DNA from: Helicobacter winghamensis ATCC BAA-430
GTDB taxonomy: Bacteria; Campylobacterota; Campylobacteria; Campylobacterales; Helicobacteraceae
Direction: 5' to 3'
Length of the DNA: 64,000 bases
Assembly (NCBI RefSeq): GCF_028751035.1
Contig: NZ_CP063533.1
Location: 930,001-994,000 of the forward strand
Part shown: positions 1 to 10,042 of the stretch, in pieces
Position numbering within the stretch: position 1 is the first letter of the stretch
How the letters are laid out: each line of letters starts with the position of its first letter
The notes under the pieces: generated by a model
What the model was told of the DNA's origin: nothing
Databases searched by the model: none
What the model saw: the letters and a program-made list of their open reading frames with translations, nothing else
Position numbers and translations under genes: made by a program

Positions 1-130
1 AGGGCTTTATGTAACTGTGAGCGAAAGAGATACCAACCGCATTATACGCAAGATTCCAAGCGATGAAGCAATGGAATTAATGGCAAAAATGAAAGAAGTT
101 GTTGGCATTATCTTTAATAAACAAGCATAA
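1..130 (+). CDS. flaG: FlaG flagellar protein, C-terminal part
   Basis: The reading frame enters from the left edge (first full codon at position 2) and stops at 128-130. It encodes the last 42 residues, including VTVSERDTNRIIRKIPSDEA and ending EVVGIIFNKQA. This matches the conserved FlaG C-terminus (reverse-turn plus 'IRxIPSxEAxxLMxxMKE' pattern). FlaG affects filament length in epsilonproteobacteria. The gene sits 18 bases before fliD, the usual order flaG-fliD-fliS. The N-terminal part lies outside the window. Confidence 0.85.
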   Translation, partial: GLYVTVSERDTNRIIRKIPSDEAMELMAKMKEVVGIIFNKQA

Positions 131-148
131 TTTTATAAGGAGATTGTT

Positions 149-2218
149 ATGGCTTTAGGATCTATGGCTGTATTAGGTATTGGTAGCAACTTGAGCTGGG
201 ATGTTATCAACCAGATGAAAGACCAAGAAGTAAAATGGAGAATTGACCCAATCACTCAAAAAATAGAAGCAAATATGAAGCAACAAACAGAGCTTACTTC
301 TCTTATGACAATGATGACTTCATTAAACTCTAGTTTTAAAACTCTCTCTGATTATAGTACCTATCAACAACGCAACACTTCCGTAGAAGGAAATGGCGTT
401 AAAGCAACTGCAGGAGAAGGTTTAGCAATCCAAGATATTAAAATCAATGTTAATCAACTCGCACAAAATGATGTCAATCAATTAGGAATGCAGTTTGCCT
501 CAAGGGATGCGGTTTTTACAAACAAAAACACAACAATTGATTTTTATCACGATGGCACAAATTATAGCATTGATGTAAAAGCCGGCGCAACACTCTCAGA
601 AGTTTCCCAAAGTATTACTGACGCAACAGGCGGTAAAGTTGCAGGTATTATTATGAAAACAGGTGGGGATAATCCCTATCGTCTCATGATTCAAAGTAAG
701 GATTCTGGAAAAAATAATAAAATCTATTTTGGTAGCACGCTAGAAAGTGCTGCAGCTCCGGGTGGTAAAATCACAAAAGGAACACTTGAGGTTGAAATTG
801 GCGGGAAAAAGCTTTCAGTAGATTTAAGCAAAATTGGCAGTGATTTTGGCAATGAAGCAAAAGATAATGCGAAACTAATGCTGGATGCAATCAATAAAGA
901 GTTAGAGAAACCAGAAAATAAAGATCTGAAAGACAAGATTGATAAAGGTGAGATTACTATTGACTTAAATAATAGCGGAAAGGGCTTGCTATTTAATGAC
1001 TCAACCGGAAATCCCATCAAAGTGAAAGTAACTGATGCTATGGTGCAAGCAGCAGATGGAACAAGCGAAACAAAAACGGATTTAGGTTTTACTAAAACAG
1101 AAAGTAGCACAAAAGATTTAATCACGGGAAGCAAAAGTGTAACAGGTGGTAGTCTCAAAGGAACAATCACTATTAATGGTGAAAAAATTAATTTAAGCAC
1201 TCTTGGTCAAGCAGGTGCTACAAGCGAGCAAAATGCTCAAAAAATTGCAGAAGAAATCAACAAAAATGCACAACTCAAAGATAAAGTTGAAGCCAAAGTA
1301 GAAAATGGCAAACTCATCTTAAATAGCAAAGATGGCAAAGAAATTAGAATCGGGGCAGAAGGTAAAGACGATAAAGAAAAGTCAGAAATTTTGGAATCTA
1401 TCGGCTTAAAATCTGGAACATTCACTTCTTCTCAAAGCTTCTTAAGCGAGATGAAGATTGAAAATATCCAAAAAGCACAAAATGCAGAATTTACTTACAA
1501 TGGAATCAAAATTGAGCGCGATAAAAACAATATTGATGATGTTGTTTCTGGATTATCCTTAGAACTTACAGCAGTAACTGAAAAAGACAAAGAAGTTACC
1601 GTGCGTGTCTCAAGAAATGATGAAGGAATCTCAGAGGCAATGGAAGCACTTGTAGAAAGCTACAATGAAATGTATAACAAAATTCAAGAGCTTGTAAAAT
1701 ACGATGAAGAAACAGAAATTGCTGGCGTGTTTAATGGAAATAGTGAAATCCGTAGCATTGTGCGTCAAATTAATACCTTAATTACTTCCAATGATGTCAA
1801 TGGAAAAAATCTTGTGGGCTATGGAATCTATATGAATGAAGATGGCACATTAAAATTTGACAAAAGTAAGTTTGATACCGCTTACAAGGAAGATCCAGAT
1901 GCGGCAATCTCTTTCTTTAGAAGCTCTACAAGCACCATTAAAGGTGAAAGCGTAGAGGTTGATGGCGTTTTTACAAAGTTGCGCAATACAATGGATGGAT
2001 TAATCACAGGCGATAAATCCACGCTAAAAATCTTAGAAACAAAACTCATTGATGAGCAAAAAACTTTGGACAAAGACAAAACCTCTACACAAGAAAGTAT
2101 TGATTTGCGCTATGAAACTATGGCTTCTAAGTGGTCAGCATACGATCAACTCATTGCAAAAACACAACAACAATCACAAGTTGTTACGCAAATGATCCAA
2201 CAATCTATGAATTCATAA
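149..2218 (+). CDS. fliD: Flagellar hook-associated protein 2 (filament cap) FliD
   Basis: 689 residues, the usual length for Helicobacter FliD. The filament cap protein is exported through the flagellar type III system and assembles flagellin subunits at the tip. The N-terminal ~75 residues (LGIGSNLSWDVINQMKDQEV, then a coil) and the C-terminal ~90 residues (coiled region ending VVTQMIQQSMNS) are the conserved D0/D1 regions. The middle is the variable, K/N/G-rich surface domain. The start ATG follows an AAGGAG ribosome site eight bases upstream. It lies between flaG and fliS and is likely co-transcribed with them. Confidence 0.95.
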   Translation: MALGSMAVLGIGSNLSWDVINQMKDQEVKWRIDPITQKIEANMKQQTELTSLMTMMTSLNSSFKTLSDYSTYQQRNTSVEGNGVKATAGEGLAIQDIKINVNQLAQNDVNQLGMQFASRDAVFTNKNTTIDFYHDGTNYSIDVKAGATLSEVSQSITDATGGKVAGIIMKTGGDNPYRLMIQSKDSGKNNKIYFGSTLESAAAPGGKITKGTLEVEIGGKKLSVDLSKIGSDFGNEAKDNAKLMLDAINKELEKPENKDLKDKIDKGEITIDLNNSGKGLLFNDSTGNPIKVKVTDAMVQAADGTSETKTDLGFTKTESSTKDLITGSKSVTGGSLKGTITINGEKINLSTLGQAGATSEQNAQKIAEEINKNAQLKDKVEAKVENGKLILNSKDGKEIRIGAEGKDDKEKSEILESIGLKSGTFTSSQSFLSEMKIENIQKAQNAEFTYNGIKIERDKNNIDDVVSGLSLELTAVTEKDKEVTVRVSRNDEGISEAMEALVESYNEMYNKIQELVKYDEETEIAGVFNGNSEIRSIVRQINTLITSNDVNGKNLVGYGIYMNEDGTLKFDKSKFDTAYKEDPDAAISFFRSSTSTIKGESVEVDGVFTKLRNTMDGLITGDKSTLKILETKLIDEQKTLDKDKTSTQESIDLRYETMASKWSAYDQLIAKTQQQSQVVTQMIQQSMNS

Positions 2219-2229
2219 AGGCTTAAGTA

Positions 2230-2607
2230 ATGAAGGGGAATTTGGCTTATAACTCATACCAACAAAACTCGGTTGCGGTAGAATCTCCCGCAAGACTTGT
2301 GGAGATGCTATATGAAGGAATCTTGCGCTTTGCTTCTATGGCAAAGCGTTGTATTGACTCACAAGATATTGAAAAAAAGATTTATTATATTAACCGCACC
2401 ACAGACATTTTTGTGGAGCTATTAAACTCACTAGATTATGAAAAAGGTGGGCAAGTTGCGCATTATCTAACAGGACTTTATACGCACCAAATCAAACTTT
2501 TAACGCAAGCAAATATGGAAAATAGTAAAGAAAAAATTGATATTGTAATCAAAGTAACAAAAGGCTTATTAGAAGCTTGGAAAGAGGTAAATCATGAATT
2601 GGCTTAA
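2230..2607 (+). CDS. fliS: Flagellar export chaperone FliS
   Basis: 125 residues, normal for FliS. It begins MKGNLAYNSYQQNSVAVESP, the typical FliS opening (aYxxxxVxTASPxxLvxMLYEGxLRF). The protein is all-helical; it binds the C-terminal region of flagellin in the cytoplasm and prevents premature polymerisation. The gene starts 11 bases after fliD, and its 3' end overlaps the next small gene by 14 bases, so the three are probably one operon. Confidence 0.93.
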   Translation: MKGNLAYNSYQQNSVAVESPARLVEMLYEGILRFASMAKRCIDSQDIEKKIYYINRTTDIFVELLNSLDYEKGGQVAHYLTGLYTHQIKLLTQANMENSKEKIDIVIKVTKGLLEAWKEVNHELA

Positions 2608-2845
2608 TGAGTTAAAAGTAGCATATTTAAATAAGAATGATAATAAAATGAGTGAATTATTAGATAATCTACCAACATTAAAAACGCGTGATGAAATGTT
2701 TGAAGCTCTAGCAATTATGGAGCAAATCACAGAATATGCAAAAGCGCAAAAAGAGAGATTAGGCGATGAAATGCGCAAACTCAAACAAACTAAAAATTTT
2801 CTCCCTAAAGAAGAAAAAATCTCTAGACTTAATTTATCTTTTTAA
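2594..2845 (+). CDS. Small protein in FliT position (putative flagellar chaperone)
   Basis: 83 residues, mostly predicted helix, charged, no signal peptide. The start codon lies inside the end of fliS (14-base overlap), which implies translational coupling. The place directly after fliD-fliS is where FliT-like chaperones for FliD are found in many bacteria, and H. pylori has a small protein there too. I see no diagnostic FliT motif, so the function rests on position and size only. Confidence 0.7.
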   Translation: MNWLNELKVAYLNKNDNKMSELLDNLPTLKTRDEMFEALAIMEQITEYAKAQKERLGDEMRKLKQTKNFLPKEEKISRLNLSF

Positions 2846-2884
2846 AGTTTTGGGTTAAAATTTCTCTTTTTTTGGAGAGATTTT

Positions 2885-3791
2885 ATGCAATGGAAACCTA
2901 TTGATATTGAAGATAAAGAATTATTAACAAGCTACTTCACTTCAAACCATATTTTAGTCTCAGATCTTACTTTTACAAACCTTTACCTTTGGCATTATGC
3001 AAGGCATATTAGCTATATGATTTTAAATGATTGCCTAGTGATTAAAACACAATACCCAGACCAAAATCCTTTCATTTTCTACCCTATCCACAAAAACAAC
3101 AATTTAGATTCCAAAAAACAAACAATCTTGCAGATTATGGAATCCTGCAAGGGAAAGGGCTTAAAGTTTTCTATCCATTCTCTAAGCCAAGCAGATAAAA
3201 CAGAACTAGAACAGCTTATGCCAAATATCTTTGATTTTATTTACAGGGAAGATAGGAGCGATTATATCTACTCTATTCCGGAACTTATTGAGCTAAAGGG
3301 TAAGAAATACCACAAGAAAAAAAACACATTTAAATCGCTTTATAGAACGCTATGCCTTTAGTTATGAAGCCCTAAGCGCGCAAAATGTTAATGAACTTAT
3401 CAACACTTATCAAGCTTGGTTTGGAAAAATTAGTGATAACGCAAGCGATGGATTGCGCAATGAATATGTAGGAATCATAGAATCTTTAAAAGAATTTGAA
3501 AATCTTGACTTTCAAGGTGGAATCTTACGCGTAGATGAAAAAATCATCGCCTTTAGTTTTGGTGAACCGCTAAACAAAGATACAATCGTTATCCACATTG
3601 AAAAGGCAGATATTGAGTTTCAAGGCGCCTATCAAGCAATCAATAGAGAATTTCTAGCAAATGCGTGGAGTAACTATAAGCTTGTTAATCGTGAAGAAGA
3701 CCTAGGCATTGAAGGCTTAAGAAAGGCAAAACAATCCTATCAGCCACTATATCTACAGGAAAAATTTGATGCCATCTTAAAAGAAAATTAA
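2885..3791 (+). pseudogene. DUF2156-family protein, frameshifted in an A8 tract
   Basis: Two frames together read as one protein of about 300 residues. The first (2885-3361) starts MQWKPIDIEDKELLTSYF and contains the LTFTNLYLWH motif typical of DUF2156 (a GNAT-like fold related to the lysyl-phosphatidylglycerol synthase C-terminal domain). It ends abnormally as KKKNTFKSLYRTLCL. The next frame continues correctly as THLNRFIERYAFSYEAL and runs to 3791 with the conserved part containing NREEDLGIEGLRKAKQSY. The switch point is the run of eight A at 3317-3324; seven A would restore one open frame. It could be a true pseudogene, a slippage-controlled gene or a sequencing error. Good ribosome site (GGAGAG) before the ATG. 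Confidence 0.8.
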
Positions 3792-3807
3792 GAGTCTCTA
3801 CTCTGTT

Positions 3808-3831
3808 AGAATCTAAAAAAATTTAGATTCT
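3808..3831. terminator. Bidirectional terminator hairpin
   Basis: Ten-base perfect arms AGAATCTAAA and TTTAGATTCT around an AAAA loop, between convergent genes (DUF2156 on plus, sensor-like protein on minus), with T-rich DNA following on the plus side. Confidence 0.7.
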
Positions 3832-3840
3832 TTAAAACTT

Positions 3841-5865
3841 TTAATCCACTCTATCCTCTTTAACTGCTACAAAAATCACAGAGTGCAAAGTTCTTCTTGT
3901 GTATTCTGTAAATATGCTCTGTTGTGCATTGGAAAAGTCACTACAAACAAGATAATGTTTCTGTCCAATTTTCACAATTTGATTGATTTTTTTAAGATTT
4001 TTAAAATCAATCACATCATTATGCAAAAACTCATCAAAATTTAAATCACTTTTTGTAGTTGCCAAAACATTCTTATTATCATCAAACACGACACTAAAAA
4101 TTTCACTTTCTTCTGAAATAATTTCAGATTCCTTAGGTAAGACTCCATTTAAAAACTCTTGAATTTTGGCAAAATCAAGCACAAATAAGATTCCACCCAC
4201 AAAACGATGCGTAGAATCTTTTAAATAGCGATACATTAATATTGTAGGCTTATTCTCATATAAAGATGTTGATTCAAAATTTGATACAACTACTCCATCT
4301 GAACCTGTCGCGCCACAAAAATTAACCTTCTTTTTATTTAAAGTATTATCATCAAGCCCATTTAGCAAGATTGTGCCATCTTTATCAAACAAAATAATAT
4401 TGTGAAAATAAGTAAAATCTTGTTCTAAAGATACTAAATGTGCCTTAATCTCAATATCTGTTGCATTTTCTTGTGCGCTAAGATATGTTACTAAATCCGC
4501 ATTTTCACTAACTTGCTCCACATCTCTAATGGCTTTTGCAAAAAGTCTATCTAAACTAAATACGAGATACTTAGAGTAATACTCTACGATATTAAAAAGC
4601 GCATTATAGATTCCTTTTTGTAGTTCCCCTGTTGATTGAATACATAGAGTATTCATCTCTTCGCTTAAGATTCTAATGTTGTTTAAAATTGGATTTAGTG
4701 CGTAAGAATGGCTTTTTGAAGCAATAATTTCACCATTAATTACCACATCCCCAAGCTCTTCATTGATATTTTCACCTTCAGCAATTACGCGATCAAGTTC
4801 TTCTGTTACAAGCAAAGAATTCTCCAATAAAGAATCATTGATTTCTCTGCTAACTTGACGCTTTGCGTCAAATGCTGCGTATAAAGGCACAATCCTGCAA
4901 ACACTGCACATTTTAATTGCACTCTCTAAATGTTCCAATCCATTGATTGCATTAATAGCTACCATACAAGTTTTAGAGCGATTCTCTAAAAAACTATATT
5001 CCCCGTGCTTGCTTAAAGATAAAATCTGACCGATAGGAAATATACGCACATTATCTGAAAAAACAACGCGCTCTCTCTCATTTATCACAACCAAATTCCC
5101 CTGTGGCAAACGATAAGGAAACTGCTCTAAAATCCCTTTGGCTTTCTCTTGGATATTTACAACTAATACTAATGTTATATTGGTAGCAGACTCTCTATTT
5201 GCACGCAATGGAACCACAAAAAACAATTCTGGCTTATCAGATTCTTCTGCTGTGTAATAAAAATCAACCTTCTGACAATATTCCGCATAAGATTCTATAC
5301 TACCGGTTTCTAGCACATTTTGAAGCTTTGTTTTTGGATTATTCTCTTGATCTTCTGCATATTTTATACGCTCAAGCAAAGTTCCATCACTGCTATACAG
5401 AAAAATATCTTTATAAGATTGTTCAGAATTCTTACAAAATTTTTGTAAAATATTTAAAATCTTTTCTAAAGATTCTTTGGATTTTTCCTTTTCTGTTGCA
5501 TTGGCAAAATCCACAGAAAGATTATGTAATATTCTGTTTTTAGAAAGCTCTAAAACACTTTCATGGCAACCCTTAACAAAACTTCCAATCATTCCCCCTA
5601 CCAATTTTGCTGAAGTTAATGCCTCCTCATAAGCATTATGAAAATTTTGCTTCATAATTGTATGGATTAATTCATCTTGAAGATTTTCAAATTTTTCTTG
5701 AGTTTTCTCCATATAATCAAATAAATTTTCAGCAATATCAAGGGAGCTGATTTTTCCTGTTAAGGTTGTTTTACTTAACAAAGTGTTTAATGATGAAAAT
5801 TGCGATTGATAGCGTTGCACCATTGGAACATAATTATTTAGAATACTAATGACAGATTGCTCCAT
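3841..5865 (-). CDS. Soluble tandem Cache-like sensor-type protein of unknown function
   Basis: 674 residues without signal peptide or clear membrane segment, so apparently cytoplasmic. Two parts look like repeats of a PDC/Cache-type sensor fold: around residue 150 the text IFLYSSDGTLLERI, and around residue 490 IILFDKDGTILLNG, each followed by strands and a later hydrophobic strand region (LFFVVPLRAN and GGILFVLDFAKI). Helical stretches lie in front of each part. No kinase, GGDEF, MCP or DNA-binding domain can be seen. It stands alone between a terminator and the ccp terminator. A role in chemotaxis or redox/energy sensing is possible by analogy with Cache proteins, but unproven; I do not recognise a named family. 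Confidence 0.8.
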   Translation of the reverse strand: MEQSVISILNNYVPMVQRYQSQFSSLNTLLSKTTLTGKISSLDIAENLFDYMEKTQEKFENLQDELIHTIMKQNFHNAYEEALTSAKLVGGMIGSFVKGCHESVLELSKNRILHNLSVDFANATEKEKSKESLEKILNILQKFCKNSEQSYKDIFLYSSDGTLLERIKYAEDQENNPKTKLQNVLETGSIESYAEYCQKVDFYYTAEESDKPELFFVVPLRANRESATNITLVLVVNIQEKAKGILEQFPYRLPQGNLVVINERERVVFSDNVRIFPIGQILSLSKHGEYSFLENRSKTCMVAINAINGLEHLESAIKMCSVCRIVPLYAAFDAKRQVSREINDSLLENSLLVTEELDRVIAEGENINEELGDVVINGEIIASKSHSYALNPILNNIRILSEEMNTLCIQSTGELQKGIYNALFNIVEYYSKYLVFSLDRLFAKAIRDVEQVSENADLVTYLSAQENATDIEIKAHLVSLEQDFTYFHNIILFDKDGTILLNGLDDNTLNKKKVNFCGATGSDGVVVSNFESTSLYENKPTILMYRYLKDSTHRFVGGILFVLDFAKIQEFLNGVLPKESEIISEESEIFSVVFDDNKNVLATTKSDLNFDEFLHNDVIDFKNLKKINQIVKIGQKHYLVCSDFSNAQQSIFTEYTRRTLHSVIFVAVKEDRVD

Positions 5866-6008
5866 TTATTAATCCTTATAATAAAATTCTGTAATTATAG
5901 CAACATATTTATAAATGATGCCTTTTTTAAAACTTCAATCTAATGCTAAAACTACAAGCAAAATCAATAAACTAAAAGAATACAAACAATATGAAACTAA
6001 AAAACAAA

Positions 6009-6033
6009 AAGGATTCCAACAAAGGGAATCCTT
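6009..6033 (-). terminator. Rho-independent terminator after ccp
   Basis: Nine-base perfect arms AAGGATTCC / GGAATCCTT with a seven-base loop. On the minus strand it is followed by TTTTTGTTTT. It lies just past the ccp stop codon. Confidence 0.75.
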
Positions 6034-6044
6034 AAGTTAGAATT

Positions 6045-7085
6045 TTAAAGCTCTGGTTTTGGTGTTTTTTCCGTAGAAGCTGGAAGTTGTGGATAGATTA
6101 TTTTTGGCTTTTCACCCGTTAATGCATTCAAGAAAGTTGCAATTTGCTTTGCTTCTTTATTAGAAATTTTAATCCCTAGTTGCGTACTTCCCATCTCTTT
6201 AATAGCATCTGTCAAGCTCCAAATTGCTCCATTATGAAAATATGGTGCAGTTTCAGCAACATTACGCAATGTTGGAGTTTTTACCATTCCATTTTCATCA
6301 CCTTTAAAATTTCCAATATTTGCAAACTTGTATTTATTAACAACCTCAAATGCCTGCATTGTTCCACCGAGATTTGGACCTGAATGACAAGCTGTGCAAC
6401 CCTTATCCATAAAGACTTCCAAACCCTTTTTCTCTTCCTTGCTTAGTGCATTTTCATTACCCTTTAAGAACGCATCATAACGCGAAGGAGTAATTAAAGT
6501 ACGCTCAAAAGTTGCAATCGCATCAGCAATATTATCAAATGTTAATCCTTTTTTGCCATAGATTTTTTCAAACTCTGCTTTATATTCTGGCATAGAGAAG
6601 ATTTTTTCCACCGCAAGTTTTGCAGGAGTTGCCATCTCAGGCTCCGCTTCAATAGGACCTTTTGCTTGATCCGCTAATGTCCCAGCACGCCCATCCCAAA
6701 ATTGGACATTATTTAACACAGAATTATAAACCGTTGGAGAATTCAAATGGCTAGGATTTGCTGTCCATTTATGTCCAACAGCCGCTGAAATTCCATCCGC
6801 TCCACCCATACCTAGATTATGACAGGTATTACATGAAATTAAACCACTTTTAGATAAACGCGGCTCAAAATATAGCTTTTTACCAAGCTCTGCCTTTTCT
6901 TCAGAAAAAGGAGTAAATTTCAAATTCATCTCTTTAAAAATTGCTTCCACTTCATCTTGATTACTAGGCAATGGTGCAAGCCCATTATCCCTTGCACTTT
7001 GAAGCAAGCTAGAACCCGCTGCATTTAGCGTCAAGGCAGAGGCAACAACAAGCGTAGATAACGACATAGCAAATCGCTTCATCAA
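6045..7085 (-). CDS. ccp: Di-haem cytochrome c peroxidase
   Basis: 346 residues. A signal peptide (MMKRFAMSLSTLVVASALTLNAAG) sends it to the periplasm. Two haem-binding motifs are visible: CNTCH near residue 80 and CTACH near residue 230, as expected for the CcpA/MauG family, with the conserved NSPTVYNSVLNNVQFWDGRA stretch between them and TPTLRNVAETAPYFHNG near the C-terminus. It reduces hydrogen peroxide to water with electrons from cytochrome c. It is monocistronic, with its own terminator downstream and an AT-rich dyad upstream. The tail after residue 330 is Pro/Lys-rich. Confidence 0.93.
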   Translation of the reverse strand: MMKRFAMSLSTLVVASALTLNAAGSSLLQSARDNGLAPLPSNQDEVEAIFKEMNLKFTPFSEEKAELGKKLYFEPRLSKSGLISCNTCHNLGMGGADGISAAVGHKWTANPSHLNSPTVYNSVLNNVQFWDGRAGTLADQAKGPIEAEPEMATPAKLAVEKIFSMPEYKAEFEKIYGKKGLTFDNIADAIATFERTLITPSRYDAFLKGNENALSKEEKKGLEVFMDKGCTACHSGPNLGGTMQAFEVVNKYKFANIGNFKGDENGMVKTPTLRNVAETAPYFHNGAIWSLTDAIKEMGSTQLGIKISNKEAKQIATFLNALTGEKPKIIYPQLPASTEKTPKPEL

Positions 7086-7105
7086 AAACTCCTTAATACA
7101 AATTA

Positions 7106-7143
7106 ATTATCAAACAATCAGATAATCGGGTCAGTATTGTATA
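7106..7143 (-). promoter_or_regulatory. ccp promoter with a PerR/Fur-like dyad
   Basis: A -10-like box TATACAAT (minus strand, 7136-7143) lies about 50 bases before the ccp start. Just downstream is the dyad ATTATC-N9-GATAAT (7106-7126). Its AT-rich symmetry resembles PerR/Fur operators, and peroxide-stress genes in this class are often under such control; the regulator assignment is inference. Confidence 0.4.
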
Positions 7144-7241
7144 AGCTTTTCGCTTGAGAAACATTAATAAAAATGCCATTTAAAAGCCAAATTTTATAAA
7201 GAAAAAATAAATTTAACCAAAATGAGAAGTTTTGTAGCATT

Positions 7242-7270
7242 TTACCCACAGAGAGAATCCTCTTGGGTTA
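7242..7270 (-). terminator. Possible terminator after acnB
   Basis: Arms ACCCA (7244-7248) and TGGGT (7264-7268) enclose a weaker inner pairing, right after the acnB stop codon. There is no strong T run, so this is tentative. Confidence 0.35.
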
Positions 7271-7276
7271 AATATT

Positions 7277-9823
7277 TTAAAGCGTGTAATCCTGTAAGAG
7301 ATTAAAATTTAAATAGCGATAGATTTGCTTCCCTTTGCCTGCAATCTTTTTAGGAATTAAGTTTAAATACTCTTGCTTACTTGGAATCCTTCCCAGCAAA
7401 GCGCAAGCTGCTGCAAGTTCTGCACTCCCTAGATACACTTGCGCCCCTTTTCCCATACGATTATCAAAATTTCTTGTAGAAGTTGAAAACACCACAGCAT
7501 TATCTCTAACGCGCGCTTGATTTCCCATACATAAGCTACAACCCGGAATCTCAATTCTAGCCCCAGCTGCCCCAAAAAGAGCATAATATCCTTCATCTGT
7601 GAGTTGTTTTGCATCCATTTTAGTAGGCGGTGCTACCCAAAGTGTTGTAGGCACCATTCCTTCTCCGCGCAAAACTTCACCAAGTGCGCGATAATGCCCA
7701 ATATTTGTCATACAGCTTCCTACAAACACTTCATCAACTTTGTGAGAGCGTTTAGAGTCGCTTAAAATCTCACTAAGTGTTGCGACATCATCAGGATCAT
7801 TTGGGCACGCTAAAATCGGCTCCGTTACTTCATTTAAATTAATCTCAATCACAGCTGCATATTCTGCATTAGAATCTGCTTGTAACAATACAGGATTATC
7901 AATCCACTCTTGCATTTTTTGCGCCCTTCTTTGAAGTGTTTTTGCATCTTGATAACCTGCTTCAATCATCGCATTAATGAGCGTAATATTAGACTTTAAA
8001 TACTCAATAATAGGCTCTTTATTTAGCGCAACACTGCACGCTGCTGCACTTCTCTCTGCACTTGCATCACTAAGCTCAAAAGCTTGCTCGACTTTTAAAT
8101 CTGGCAAACCTTCAATTTCTAAAATTCTACCGCTAAAAATATTCTTTTTACCCTTTTTTTCAACGGTTAATAATCCTTGCTTAATCGCATAATATGGAAT
8201 CGCATTGACCAAATCCCTAAGTGTAATACCCGGTTGTAACTCTCCACTAAAGCGCACAAGCACAGATTCTGGCATATCAAGTGGCATAGAGCCTGTAACT
8301 GCTGCAAAGGCAACCAAGCCACTCCCTGCTGGAAAACTAATTCCAATAGGGAATCTTGTGTGAGAATCTCCACCCGTTCCAACCGTATCAGGTAACACCA
8401 TACGATTTAACCAAGAATGGATTACCCCATCTCCTGGACGCAACGCAACTCCCCCACGACTACTCATAAATTGTGGCAAGGTTGCGTGCAATTTCACATC
8501 AGCAGGCTTTGGATAAGCGGCGGTATGGCAGAAACTTTGCAATACAAAATCTGCACTAAAACCTAAAGACGCAAGCTCCTTTACTTCGTCTCTTGTCATT
8601 GCTCCCGTTGTATCTTGACTTCCCACCGTGCTAACGCGTGGCTCACAATAAGTTCCAGGCAAAATTCCCTCTACCCCACAAGCACGCCCTACCATTTTTT
8701 GCGCCAAACTAAAACCTTTCGCACTAGAATTTGGCTGTGCAGGCTTTGCAAAAATCTCTTCTTTTGGCATACCTAACGCTTCTCTAGCCTTAGCTGTTAA
8801 TCCGCGCCCAATAATAAGGTTAATTCTCCCGCCAGCACGGATTTCATCAGCCATTGTGTTTGGCTTTAAATCAAATTTAGAAACAACTACGCCATTTTTA
8901 TGAATCTCCCCTTTAAAAGGATAAATCTCAATCACATCACCTTCATTTAGTTCCGTTACAGGAGCAACAATTGGCAAACAACCACTATCTTCACAGGTAT
9001 TAAAGAAAATCGGTGCAATCACCCCACCAATCACTAATCCACCAGCCTTTTTGTTTGGAATATATGGAATCTCACGCCCCATATGCCACACAAGAGAGTT
9101 GCAAGCCGACTTCCTAGAGCTTCCAGTGCCTACAACATCACCCACATACACTAGTGGATAACCCTTTTCTTTAAGCTTTTCAATTCTGCTAAAAGCATTT
9201 TGCGTTCTAGTCTTTAGCATTGCTTGCGCGTGCAATGGAATATCGCTTCTTGTAAATGCATCTCCAGCCGGGCTTAAATCATCGGTGTTTGTTTCTCCGT
9301 CAATCTTAAACACAACTGCTGTAATTTTCTCATCTAATGCAGGTTTGCTTAAAAACCACTCCGCATTTGCCCAAGATTCCAAAACTTCCTTAGCATAGGC
9401 ATTACTTTTAGAGATTTCCACCACTTCATTAAATGCATCATACACAAGCAAAGTATGCTTCAAGGCATCGGCTGCCGCTTTTGCAAGCGTGGAATTGCTA
9501 GACTTTAACGCTTTAATCAAAGGATTAATATTATACCCTCCAAGCATCGTGCCAAGCAACTTAATGGCTTCAACACTTGAGATTCCATCAATCTTTTCCT
9601 TGCCCTCAACTATGGAATCCAAAAATTCTGCTTTCACTTGTGCTGCTTCATCAACGCCAGGACTTACGCGATTTGATAGCAAATCTACAAGATCTTGCAC
9701 CCTCTCACCCTTTTTTAACAATGCAATTACTTCTAGCGTTTGCTCCCTAGTTAATGGTAAAGGGGGAATGTTTTGTTTAGCTCTCTCTTGAACTTGTTTA
9801 TTATATTCTTCAAAGAAACTCAT
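7277..9823 (-). CDS. acnB: Aconitate hydratase B
   Basis: 848 residues from the ATG at 9823 ([20 protein letters not shown]), chosen because AAGGAG sits directly before it; a further upstream in-frame ATG at 9838 would swallow that ribosome site. The length and the order HEAT-like N-terminal domain, swivel domain ([21 protein letters not shown]), then catalytic domains are those of AcnB. Iron-sulfur cluster cysteines are visible in [16 protein letters not shown] and [17 protein letters not shown] near the C-terminus. It interconverts citrate and isocitrate in the TCA cycle in the cytoplasm. Single gene, divergent from cysK. Confidence 0.96.
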   Translation of the reverse strand: MSFFEEYNKQVQERAKQNIPPLPLTREQTLEVIALLKKGERVQDLVDLLSNRVSPGVDEAAQVKAEFLDSIVEGKEKIDGISSVEAIKLLGTMLGGYNINPLIKALKSSNSTLAKAAADALKHTLLVYDAFNEVVEISKSNAYAKEVLESWANAEWFLSKPALDEKITAVVFKIDGETNTDDLSPAGDAFTRSDIPLHAQAMLKTRTQNAFSRIEKLKEKGYPLVYVGDVVGTGSSRKSACNSLVWHMGREIPYIPNKKAGGLVIGGVIAPIFFNTCEDSGCLPIVAPVTELNEGDVIEIYPFKGEIHKNGVVVSKFDLKPNTMADEIRAGGRINLIIGRGLTAKAREALGMPKEEIFAKPAQPNSSAKGFSLAQKMVGRACGVEGILPGTYCEPRVSTVGSQDTTGAMTRDEVKELASLGFSADFVLQSFCHTAAYPKPADVKLHATLPQFMSSRGGVALRPGDGVIHSWLNRMVLPDTVGTGGDSHTRFPIGISFPAGSGLVAFAAVTGSMPLDMPESVLVRFSGELQPGITLRDLVNAIPYYAIKQGLLTVEKKGKKNIFSGRILEIEGLPDLKVEQAFELSDASAERSAAACSVALNKEPIIEYLKSNITLINAMIEAGYQDAKTLQRRAQKMQEWIDNPVLLQADSNAEYAAVIEINLNEVTEPILACPNDPDDVATLSEILSDSKRSHKVDEVFVGSCMTNIGHYRALGEVLRGEGMVPTTLWVAPPTKMDAKQLTDEGYYALFGAAGARIEIPGCSLCMGNQARVRDNAVVFSTSTRNFDNRMGKGAQVYLGSAELAAACALLGRIPSKQEYLNLIPKKIAGKGKQIYRYLNFNLLQDYTL

Positions 9824-10042
9824 ACCTACTCCTTGCAAATATTTAAGTTTGTTAAATAATACAAAAATTCTATCTCATTTGCGTTAATTTAGATAAATAT
9901 TTTTTAATCTTTTTTATGTAAATGTGTAAAATTGTATTTTATTCTACTTTTTTTAAATACTTTAGATTTTTTAAATTTACTGTAAGTTTTTGTATTTTAC
10001 AAAAAGCATTTCATCTTTATTAACTTCAAGAAAGGAATTTTT

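Noticed and set aside
724-1200. Long minus-strand open frame inside fliD
   Set aside because: Shadow of fliD with a Ser/Leu-rich non-protein-like text; no ribosome site.
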